Part shown: positions 1 to 5,693 of the stretch, piece by piece
Numbering within the stretch: position 1 is the stretch's first letter
How the letters are laid out: each line of letters begins with the position of its first letter
DNA from: Sphingomonas paucimobilis
GTDB lineage: Bacteria; Pseudomonadota; Alphaproteobacteria; Sphingomonadales; Sphingomonadaceae
DNA length: 6,792 nt
Assembly: GCA_945860425.1 (NCBI GenBank)
Contig: CAMAQU010000094.1
Coordinates: 1-6,792 of the forward strand
Reading direction: 5' to 3'
Made by a program: the position numbers and the translations under genes
The notes under the pieces: model-generated
What the model saw: the letters and a program-made list of their open reading frames with translations, nothing else
What the model was told of the DNA's origin: nothing
Database searches by the model: none

Positions 1-1172
1 AGAACCGAACCGTCGGCGGCCACTGGCGCCTGCCCGGTGTAGGTGCTGGGAAGGCGCGAACGCTGGCTGCGCCAACCCGTGATGGAGGTGAACGTGCCCA
101 TGCCAACATCAAGGTTCATATTGAGGTAGACGCCATCAACATTGACCACATGGCCATCCTGCATGCGCATCAGGCCATCCTGACGGTTTGTCACACCGCC
201 ATTGTCAATTGGGTCACTGCTTTTGTTGCCGCGCGATCCAACATTCAGGGCATCAAACAGGAAGAAGCGGCCGCCGCCATTGACCGGCGTTTCGTTGACC
301 GGAGCCGGGGTTTCCGAACTATCTCGGATCATTTCATATTGCAGCAATGCATCAAAATTATCTGATGGTTCCCAAAGCAATTTGGCGCGCAAATTGTAAA
401 CGTCTGTGCCGCCCACACGGCGGCCATCGCCACAACCCGAGCGGCCAACAAATTTTGCTGTGGTCGCAGGCAAGGCCGGTGGCGTCGTCAAGAATGTCCC
501 AACTGCGCCGTAGCAAGCGCCGTTGCGCATGAAGCCGTCCGAATATTCGTATCCGCCGACCAAGCGCAGCGCGAGCTTATCCTGGATGAGCGGGATATTG
601 ACGGCCGCGTTGCCGCTGTACGACTTAAAGCTACCCGCCGTGAGCCGAAGCTCGGTGCCGAAATTGGCGAGGTCCGGCCGCTTGGTCTTAACCGTCACAG
701 CACCGCCGTCAGCGTTCTTACCGAACAATGTACCTTGCGGCCCACGCAACACTTCAACTTGCTGCACGTCAAACGTGTCCAACAACTGGGTCTGGACGCT
801 GGGCATCACAAAATCGTCAACGGTGACGAGCACCGACGGCTCATAATAAACGATAATGTTATTCTGACCGACGCCACGCATGGCGAAGGAGGCAGCATTA
901 AAGCCGGTGATTTTTGCGGCGGAGAAATTGGGAACAAAGGAAGCAAGATCACCGATATTGTCAGGGCTTGCCTGCTGAATGACGGTTTGGTCCACTGCGG
1001 TGATCGCAATTGGCGTCGTCTGGAGATTAGAGTCCCGGCGCGTTGCCGTCACAATGATGTCCGACAGGCCAGTATCGTCCGAAGTTCCGCCGGTCGTCTG
1101 CGCAAAAGCAGGTGATACAAGCGCCAGAACCAAACCTGTACCAATACCACGCGTCAAAATTTTATTGCCCAT
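1..1172 (-). CDS. TonB-dependent outer-membrane receptor (N-terminal part, runs off window)
   Basis: The minus strand is open from an ATG at 1172-1170 to the left edge, giving 390 residues with no stop or frameshift. Residues 1-24 form a signal peptide (basic start, hydrophobic core, cleavage likely after SPAFA). A TonB box-like segment LSDIIVTA follows at about 36-43. The plug domain then carries the hallmark VEVLRGPQGTLFGKN at about 139-153, and the start of the beta-barrel follows (alternating strands, e.g. FGTELRLTAGSF). Family knowledge: such receptors use TonB/ExbBD energy to import siderophores, vitamins, glycans or, in sphingomonads, many aromatic and terpenoid-like substrates; full length is usually 700-900 residues, so about half is missing here. 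A strong Shine-Dalgarno GGGGAGG sits 5 nt before the ATG. The gene diverges from a Rieske oxygenase operon across a short shared control region, which suggests uptake of that operon's substrate (inference). The ligand itself cannot be told from this portion. Confidence 0.95.
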   Translation of the reverse strand, partial: MGNKILTRGIGTGLVLALVSPAFAQTTGGTSDDTGLSDIIVTATRRDSNLQTTPIAITAVDQTVIQQASPDNIGDLASFVPNFSAAKITGFNAASFAMRGVGQNNIIVYYEPSVLVTVDDFVMPSVQTQLLDTFDVQQVEVLRGPQGTLFGKNADGGAVTVKTKRPDLANFGTELRLTAGSFKSYSGNAAVNIPLIQDKLALRLVGGYEYSDGFMRNGACYGAVGTFLTTPPALPATTAKFVGRSGCGDGRRVGGTDVYNLRAKLLWEPSDNFDALLQYEMIRDSSETPAPVNETPVNGGGRFFLFDALNVGSRGNKSSDPIDNGGVTNRQDGLMRMQDGHVVNVDGVYLNMNLDVGMGTFTSITGWRSQRSRLPSTYTGQAPVAADGSV

Positions 1173-1177
1173 AAGAG

Positions 1178-1184
1178 CCTCCCC
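1178..1184 (-). promoter_or_regulatory. Shine-Dalgarno of the TonB-dependent receptor
   Basis: Read on the minus strand this is GGGGAGG, separated by CTCTT from the ATG at 1172-1170. It fixes the start of the receptor gene and agrees with the signal peptide beginning at that codon. Confidence 0.8.
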
Positions 1185-1218
1185 ATACGATTTTTTCCGG
1201 CAGCCGTTTTTTGCTTTA

Positions 1219-1249
1219 GTGCCACCTAAGGTACAACGCGTGCCACATA
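1219..1249. repeat. Paired GTGcCACnTA repeat, candidate operator
   Basis: GTGCCACCTA at 1219-1228 recurs as GTGCCACATA at 1240-1249, matching at 9 of 10 positions. The 7-bp core is itself an odd palindrome (GTG-C-CAC). The two cores start 21 bp apart, about two helical turns, so a dimeric or paired-dimer regulator could contact both on the same DNA face. The element sits in the middle of the divergent control region. The obvious candidate ligand is the TetR-family protein encoded at the end of the adjacent operon (inference). The first copy overlaps a second small imperfect palindrome, ACCTaAGGT at 1224-1232. Confidence 0.5.
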
Positions 1250-1312
1250 TCGAAATAACAATCAATCATGTTTGTTTTTTTTCGAATTTATGTATTTGTA
1301 GTCCCCAAAGGT

Positions 1313-1320
1313 GAGAGGAG
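1313..1320 (+). promoter_or_regulatory. Shine-Dalgarno that decides the oxygenase start
   Basis: GAGAGGAG lies 8 nt before the ATG at 1329. An in-frame GTG at 1311 would overlap this site and has no Shine-Dalgarno of its own, so the ATG at 1329 is preferred and the longer reading with six extra residues is rejected. Confidence 0.75.
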
Positions 1321-1328
1321 TGCAGTCA

Positions 1329-2681
1329 ATGAATTTCGATTTTCGGCTCTGGGACATTCACACAGGCGCGCACCACCCTTTCAATGATCGGGCACCCAGA
1401 ATAGATAACGGAACCGGGCGTCCAGACCCGACACGTTATCATGGTGCAGACTATAAAGACGCTGAATGGAACCGAATGTGGACGCGGACCTGGCTGCTCG
1501 CCGGCCCAACGAGCGACCTTCGCAACGACGGCGATTTTGTCCGGTTCGACATCGCGGACGAGAGCTTCATCATCGTCAGACAAGAGGATGGCAGCCTAAA
1601 GGCGCATTATAATGTGTGCCCCCACAGGGGGAGCCAGCTGATCCTCGCCGATTTTGGTTCTGTCGGAAGTTTCACATGTCCCTTCCATAGCTGGCAATTC
1701 GCGCTTGATGGCACCAACACGAAAGTAACGGATGAATTCTCTTTTCATCCCGAAACTCTGTGTCATGACCGCAACCTCACGCCAGTCCGATGCGAGGAGG
1801 TGGCCGGCCTTGCCTTTATCTCTCTGTCAGATGATGTGCCGCCGCTGCGTGAATGGCTCGGGCCGGTCGCAGACCAACTGGCGACCTATGATATCGGCGC
1901 AATGAACGTCATTCAGCATAAACAGACTGACTGGGCAGCGAATTGGAAAGGCGGAGTGGATGCCTTTTATGAAATCTACCACCTCCACGCTGTTCATCCT
2001 GAAACGCAAGGCGTCATGGACGACCGCACACAGATCGACCTCTATCCCAACGGGATGAGCCGTCAGTTCGTGCCATTTGGCCAACCCTCACCTCGGTTTC
2101 CTGATCAATTCAGCGTGAATGATGGCATTAAGATGATGCTGCGCGATGCGGGTATTGACCCAGACGCCTTTGAAGGCACTGCGCAAGACAGTCGGGGCGC
2201 TATCCAATTAGCAAAGCGCGAACGCGCCAAGCGCTTCGGTCTCGACTATGACAAATTCAGCGATACCCAACTTAGCGACTCAACCATTTATGGCATTTTT
2301 CCTAATGTGCAGATCGGTTGCCACCCTGAAGCAGTGTTCATCCATCGCTTCCTGCCGCATCCAGAGGATGCCAATCGGTTCACCTACGACACCTGCATCC
2401 TGTTCGCGCATGTTGACGCGCCGGGCTATGGCCCGCCTGCTTGGATGGGGTTAGCCGACGGGACTGACACAACGGGGATGACACGCCCGGAGATCGAGCG
2501 CGTCCCGCTCGGCGAACCGCCCAATCTTGGGCAGGTCTTGGATCAAGATTCCGAACTCTTACCGATTGTTCAAAAAGGATCCCGCTCGCGCGGCTTTCGC
2601 GGGCCAATTTGGAGTGAACAGGAAGCAAGGCTGCGTCACTTCCATGCAGAACTTGATCGCTATATTGATGGAGAGATTTGA
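1329..2681 (+). CDS. Rieske non-heme iron oxygenase, alpha (catalytic) subunit
   Basis: A 450-residue protein with the two-domain layout of ring-hydroxylating oxygenase alpha subunits. The N-terminal Rieske [2Fe-2S] ligands are C97, H99, C117 and H120 (CPHRGSQL ... CPFHSW). The C-terminal catalytic domain has the mononuclear-iron histidines H218 and H223 (EIYHLHAVHPET) and a likely carboxylate ligand D407 in VLDQDSELLPIVQKG. Family knowledge: these cytoplasmic enzymes use O2 and NAD(P)H-derived electrons for dihydroxylation, monohydroxylation or demethylation. E215 takes the place of the Asp that usually bridges the Rieske centre of one subunit to the iron of the next. No beta subunit, ferredoxin or reductase gene is present in the window, so electrons must come from elsewhere. 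It is the first gene of a tight operon; its TGA is 1 nt before the next ATG. The substrate is not identifiable; operon context with a CoA ligase hints at a carboxylated or carboxylate-yielding compound. Confidence 0.93.
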   Translation: MNFDFRLWDIHTGAHHPFNDRAPRIDNGTGRPDPTRYHGADYKDAEWNRMWTRTWLLAGPTSDLRNDGDFVRFDIADESFIIVRQEDGSLKAHYNVCPHRGSQLILADFGSVGSFTCPFHSWQFALDGTNTKVTDEFSFHPETLCHDRNLTPVRCEEVAGLAFISLSDDVPPLREWLGPVADQLATYDIGAMNVIQHKQTDWAANWKGGVDAFYEIYHLHAVHPETQGVMDDRTQIDLYPNGMSRQFVPFGQPSPRFPDQFSVNDGIKMMLRDAGIDPDAFEGTAQDSRGAIQLAKRERAKRFGLDYDKFSDTQLSDSTIYGIFPNVQIGCHPEAVFIHRFLPHPEDANRFTYDTCILFAHVDAPGYGPPAWMGLADGTDTTGMTRPEIERVPLGEPPNLGQVLDQDSELLPIVQKGSRSRGFRGPIWSEQEARLRHFHAELDRYIDGEI

Positions 2682-2682
2682 A

Positions 2683-2973
2683 ATGAGCTGGACCTTCCTC
2701 TCACGCTTTAACGTCAAGGCAGACCGAGAAGCCGAATTCTTGACGCTCATCCCACACATGGAAATGAACGCCGCCGAGGAAGTCGGAACCTTGGCATATA
2801 AATTTTATCGCCTTGATGCGCCACACGCCTTCGCGGTTTTTGAGAGCTTTGTTGATGAAGCTGCTGATCAAGCCCATCAGGCCAATCCCGCCAGCGTCGA
2901 CATCATAGCAAAGATGATCGAGTGTATAGATGGCACATACACTCGGGAATATCTGCGGCACATCTCGGCATGA
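2683..2973 (+). CDS. Small ABM-like (dimeric alpha+beta barrel) protein, first copy
   Basis: A 96-residue protein that fits the antibiotic biosynthesis monooxygenase (ABM) / YgiN-like pattern: a first strand WTFLSRFNVK, a helix DREAEFLTLIPHM, a central strand pair LAYKFYRL and HAFAVFESF, then DEAADQAHQANPAS and a long helix. Family members are cofactor-free monooxygenases, quinol oxidases, heme-degrading enzymes or cyclase-like proteins, usually homodimers in the cytoplasm; the exact reaction here is unknown. The ATG at 2683 is chosen because it lies 1 nt after the oxygenase stop and has GGAGAG about 7 nt upstream; longer readings would run inside the oxygenase gene. Its stop overlaps the ligase start as ATGA. 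Tight coupling to the oxygenase suggests it processes the oxygenase product or works with it (inference). No signal peptide or membrane segment is seen. Confidence 0.8.
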   Translation: MSWTFLSRFNVKADREAEFLTLIPHMEMNAAEEVGTLAYKFYRLDAPHAFAVFESFVDEAADQAHQANPASVDIIAKMIECIDGTYTREYLRHISA

Positions 2974-4607
2974 AACCCATTTACACTCTGGGAGAGCTTT
3001 TGCGCAACGGAGCGTCTCTCCGACCACAAGACATGGCTCTGATCTTCCCTGATAAGCGCACGCGCTACGCTGATTTGAATAACCAGTCACGCCTCTGGGC
3101 GGCAGCGCTCATCGCACGTGGGGTTCAGCCAGGTGATCATGTGGGCCTCTTGCTGACGACGCGCCCGGAATTTGTAGAAGCGCTGTTCGGCATTGCGATG
3201 GCCGGGGCCGTCGCTGTCCCAGTCAATGCGCGATACCAGCCCGGAGAGCTTGCCTTTCTTGTCAGAGATGCAGACTTGGTTTGCCTGATCACAACAGGTC
3301 GTGTGGCTGATTCACTCGATTTCAGCGAGCGACTGATGGAAGCACTCCCGTCGCTTTCGGAAGCGGCAGATCCAGAAAACTTGTCCCTTCAAGAAGCGCC
3401 GAAGCTTCGGTCGATTATCTGCATAGATGAGCCTTGCCCAGCGGGCCTGGTGTCGGCGAAATTGGCCCTTGGGACCTCGCCTCTATCGACGCTGGACGAA
3501 GCAGAAATTGACATGCGGATCGACGCCGTTGACCCGCAAAGCACCGCTTTGATCCTCTATACATCCGGAACCACCGCCAATCCAAAAGGCTGCCTCATCC
3601 GGCACCGTGGGATTGTCGGGAATAGTCGCAATCTGGGTCGACGCTACGAAATGCAGCCGGGGGACAGATTCTGGTCACCGCTGCCCATTTTCCATATCGC
3701 TGGCATTCTTCCTCTTGTGTCAATTCTCGACATTGGCGGGGCCTACCTCACAATCCCCAATTTCGATGCCGGCGTCGCGCTTTCCATGCTGGAAACCGAA
3801 AAAGCCACGCATGCCTACCCCTGCTTTGTTACGATCATGCAGGATCTGATCGAACATCCAAAGTTTTCGCAAACCGATTTGTCCAGTGTTCGACTGATGA
3901 ATGCAAATTTAGGTGTGCAGCCAGACTGGATCAGAGATGCGATGGTCAAAGCCATGCCGCACACGATCATGGTTGGGACATATGGCCTAACAGAAGGCTC
4001 TGGCACAATCTGCACAAGCCGAATGACCGACCCTTGGGAAGCCCGTGGCTGGCGGCTGGGCGTTCCTTTGGACGAATGGGAAGTTCGGATCGTCGACGTT
4101 GAAACAGGCAATGTTTGCGGCGTTGATGAGCAGGGTGAGATCATCGCCCGTGGGCCAAATATGTTGGCGGGATATTATAATGCCCCCGAAAAAACTGCGG
4201 AAGTTATTGACGCAGATGGTTGGTTCCACACGGGCGACATTGGCTCGTTCGATGCGCAAGGGCAGATCATGTTTCATGGCCGAACCAAGGACATGTTAAA
4301 GGTCGGCGGAGAGAATGTGGCTGCAGCCGAGATTGAGGCTGTGCTGCAAGCGCACCCAGCCGTTAAGCTTGCGCAAGTTACAGGCATTCCGCATCAGCGC
4401 TATGTTGAAGTGCCGGCTGCCTTTGTCGAACTTAACGAAGGTCAGAGCACGAGCGAAGCAGAACTCATCGCCCATTGCACCGGAAAGCTTGCCAGCTTCA
4501 AGCTTCCAAGACACGTTCGCTTCGTCAGCGAATGGCCAATGTCGACGTCGAAGATTCAAAAATTCCGCCTGCGCGACACTCTTGTCACTGAACTAAATGA
4601 GGCCTGA
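2970..4607 (+). CDS. AMP-dependent acyl-/aryl-CoA synthetase (ligase)
   Basis: A 545-residue member of the ANL (adenylate-forming) superfamily, of normal length. Motifs in order are the phosphate-binding loop TSGTTANPKG at 198-207, YGLTEG at 338-343, the ATP-ribose Asp in GWFHTGD (D423), the hinge region GRTKDMLKVGGENV at 437-450, and the C-terminal catalytic lysine K528 in STSKIQKFRLRD. It would activate a carboxylic acid through an acyl-AMP to its CoA thioester in the cytoplasm. The closest general type by eye is the fatty-acid / cyclohexanecarboxylate / carnitine-CoA ligase group; the substrate cannot be named. The ATG at 2970 overlaps the preceding stop by 4 nt (ATGA), indicating translational coupling; an in-frame GTG at 2922 lies inside the preceding gene and is rejected. 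The A10 motif has Ser where Gly normally precedes the catalytic Lys. Position between two ABM-like genes in an oxygenase operon suggests CoA activation during breakdown of the operon's substrate (inference). Confidence 0.93.
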   Translation: MKPIYTLGELLRNGASLRPQDMALIFPDKRTRYADLNNQSRLWAAALIARGVQPGDHVGLLLTTRPEFVEALFGIAMAGAVAVPVNARYQPGELAFLVRDADLVCLITTGRVADSLDFSERLMEALPSLSEAADPENLSLQEAPKLRSIICIDEPCPAGLVSAKLALGTSPLSTLDEAEIDMRIDAVDPQSTALILYTSGTTANPKGCLIRHRGIVGNSRNLGRRYEMQPGDRFWSPLPIFHIAGILPLVSILDIGGAYLTIPNFDAGVALSMLETEKATHAYPCFVTIMQDLIEHPKFSQTDLSSVRLMNANLGVQPDWIRDAMVKAMPHTIMVGTYGLTEGSGTICTSRMTDPWEARGWRLGVPLDEWEVRIVDVETGNVCGVDEQGEIIARGPNMLAGYYNAPEKTAEVIDADGWFHTGDIGSFDAQGQIMFHGRTKDMLKVGGENVAAAEIEAVLQAHPAVKLAQVTGIPHQRYVEVPAAFVELNEGQSTSEAELIAHCTGKLASFKLPRHVRFVSEWPMSTSKIQKFRLRDTLVTELNEA

Positions 4608-4611
4608 TTCC

Positions 4612-4902
4612 ATGAGAAAGTCATTCATCGCCAAGCTCGTTGCCAAGCCAGAAAAGGCAGCCGATCTGGAAGCGCTGCAAATTGAGTTGCGCGCCCTTGT
4701 TCATCTTCACGAGCCTGATTGTGAAGTTTATGAGCTGTTCAAATCAGCCGATATGCCAAACACCTATTTTTGCGTGGCAACATTCAAATCAGAAGCGGCG
4801 TTTGACCATCACATGGGCATTGATTTTCATGATCGACTGGTTCCCCCGATTCTTGAATGTCTCGCTGAGGAAATGGAACTCAGCTTTCACGAAGCCGTCT
4901 GA
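4612..4902 (+). CDS. YgiN/ABM-like putative monooxygenase, second copy
   Basis: A 96-residue protein that is a good match to the YgiN-type ABM pattern: first strand SFIAKLVAKPEKAADLEAL, then HEPDCEVYELFKSAD, strand TYFCVATFKSEAAFDHHM, and a terminal helix ending in MELSFHEAV. YgiN is known as a quinol monooxygenase, and related proteins act on polyketide or aromatic intermediates without metal or flavin; the role here is unproven. It has the same length as the other ABM-like gene of this operon but little sequence identity, so the two are not a recent duplication. I prefer the ATG at 4612, with GAGG 9 nt upstream and 4 nt after the ligase stop. An ATG at 4597 would overlap the ligase by 11 nt and lacks a ribosome site. 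A plausible role is oxidation or rearrangement of a (hydro)quinone-like or CoA-linked intermediate (inference). Confidence 0.82.
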   Translation: MRKSFIAKLVAKPEKAADLEALQIELRALVHLHEPDCEVYELFKSADMPNTYFCVATFKSEAAFDHHMGIDFHDRLVPPILECLAEEMELSFHEAV

Positions 4903-4914
4903 CGAGCAGTAAAC

Positions 4915-5577
4915 ATGGTAAGCCTACGAAAACTGCATCAAACTGCGTCGAGCGGCCGGCCCGCTGCAGGTGTCGCGCCTATATCGCCGACGCAGCAATG
5001 GCTCAAGAGTGTTCAAACCAAGAAGCGCCTGATCGAGGGTGCCATTCGCTGCATCGTTAAGTTCGGCTATTCGAGAACGACCACCGCACGCGTGGCAGCA
5101 GAGGCGGGGCTGTCTCGCGGCGCGATGCTCCATCATTTTGAGAACGGCGAAGCGCTGATGCATGCCGTGATCGCTGAACTCCATGAAAAGCGCCTACGGG
5201 CAACTCGGCGCAGCGGCGATATTGCCAACCGGGGTGTCCACGAAGTCGTGCGGGCCTATTGGGACCAGCTGTCCAGCCCGAGTTTCACCGCCTTCCACGA
5301 ATTGTCGATTGCAGCGCGAACCGATCAGGGACTGGCTCAGATACTCGAACCTGCGCAGGCCGAATTTCGCGCGCGGCGATATGTTCTATCCATCGAGGCC
5401 TTCCCCGAATGGCAGAAAAACCGTGCCAATTTCGATTTGGCGCTGGCATTGGCGCAGCAAACAATTGAAGGCATGGCTATCAACCGCCTCGTTCATGGGC
5501 TGGACGAGGCGATGGTAGAGCCATTGCTGACCAATCTTGAACGGCAGATCCAGGAGCTGAAGCCGCCTGCCGATTAG
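4915..5577 (+). CDS. TetR/AcrR-family transcriptional regulator
   Basis: A 220-residue protein. After a basic, flexible N-terminal extension of about 30 residues comes the TetR DNA-binding domain: helix 1 KKRLIEGAIRCIVKFGY, then the helix-turn-helix TTTARVAAEAGLSRGAMLHHF at about 55-75 and a following NGEALMHAVI. The C-terminal part (about 100-215) is helical and would bind a small-molecule effector and form the dimer. TetR proteins usually repress nearby promoters until a pathway substrate or CoA ester binds. It is the last gene of the operon, 12 nt after the second ABM gene, so it would regulate its own transcription; the GTGcCAC pair upstream of the oxygenase is the best candidate target (inference). 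The ATG at 4915 is the only ATG that keeps the whole DNA-binding domain, though its ribosome site is weak, consistent with coupling to upstream translation. The extension is longer than in typical TetR proteins. Confidence 0.92.
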   Translation: MVSLRKLHQTASSGRPAAGVAPISPTQQWLKSVQTKKRLIEGAIRCIVKFGYSRTTTARVAAEAGLSRGAMLHHFENGEALMHAVIAELHEKRLRATRRSGDIANRGVHEVVRAYWDQLSSPSFTAFHELSIAARTDQGLAQILEPAQAEFRARRYVLSIEAFPEWQKNRANFDLALALAQQTIEGMAINRLVHGLDEAMVEPLLTNLERQIQELKPPAD

Positions 5578-5583
5578 TTGATT

Positions 5584-5622
5584 ACTGGCAGGCTCTCTGC
5601 GTCGGAACAGCGGCTTGCCAGT
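5584..5622 (+). terminator. Possible terminator hairpin after the operon
   Basis: ACTGGCAGGC (5584-5593) pairs with GCTTGCCAGT (5613-5622) as a 10-bp stem with one G-U pair and a 19-nt loop that may fold further (CTG/CAG). It begins 7 nt after the TetR stop. There is no following U-run, so it is not a textbook intrinsic terminator; it may work with Rho, protect the mRNA end, or serve both convergent genes. Confidence 0.45.
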
Positions 5623-5650
5623 TAGATGTAAAAGTCATTGCTGAAATCTG

Positions 5651-5668
5651 GATCGGGAAGACCCAATC
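5651..5668 (-). terminator. Possible terminator hairpin after mmsB
   Basis: On the minus strand GATTGGG-TCTT-CCCGATC forms a 7-bp stem with one wobble pair and a 4-nt loop, about 25 nt after the mmsB stop. Only a short weak T-stretch (CAGATTT) follows, so support is modest. With the other hairpin it fills the 116-bp gap between the two convergent genes; nothing else is seen there. Confidence 0.35.
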
Positions 5669-5693
5669 AAGCTAATTTCTTAAGGTCAAAACG

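Larger units (their letters stand above)
1173..1328. promoter_or_regulatory. Divergent intergenic control region
   Basis: About 156 bp separate the receptor start codon (minus strand) from the oxygenase start codon (plus strand), so promoters for both directions should lie here. The stretch is clearly more AT-rich than the flanking genes, with a T-tract near 1271-1282 and T-runs on either side of CCGGCAGCCG (around 1194-1212). I could not assign a convincing sigma-70 -35/-10 pair on either strand; TATGTA at 1289-1294 is a weak plus-strand -10 candidate. The most notable element is the GTGcCAC repeat pair listed separately. Confidence 0.7.

Noticed and set aside
806..1009. Minus-strand frame of 67 codons
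   Set aside because: It is in another frame inside the receptor gene, with a Pro/Ser-rich composition typical of a shadow frame.
1194..1212. CCGGCAGCCG between two T-runs as a terminator or riboswitch stem
   Set aside because: The pairing is only three base pairs (CGG/CCG), and it sits in a 5' leader rather than at a gene end.
523..1314. Several plus-strand open frames of 107-126 codons
   Set aside because: They lie antisense to the uninterrupted TonB-dependent receptor gene, have no recognisable domains, and are explained as mirror frames of a real coding region.
1311..1328. GTG start adding six residues to the oxygenase
   Set aside because: The GTG overlaps the Shine-Dalgarno that serves the ATG at 1329 and has no ribosome site of its own.
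2527..2682. Longer N-terminus for the first ABM-like protein
   Set aside because: This part lies inside the oxygenase gene in another frame and adds 52 residues that do not fit the small single-domain ABM fold.
2922..2969. GTG start adding 16 residues to the CoA ligase
   Set aside because: It lies within the preceding ABM gene; the ATG at 2970 with an ATGA overlap is the standard coupled arrangement.
3815..4559. Minus-strand frames of 87-109 codons inside the ligase
   Set aside because: They are antisense to a fully motif-supported gene and show no domain features.
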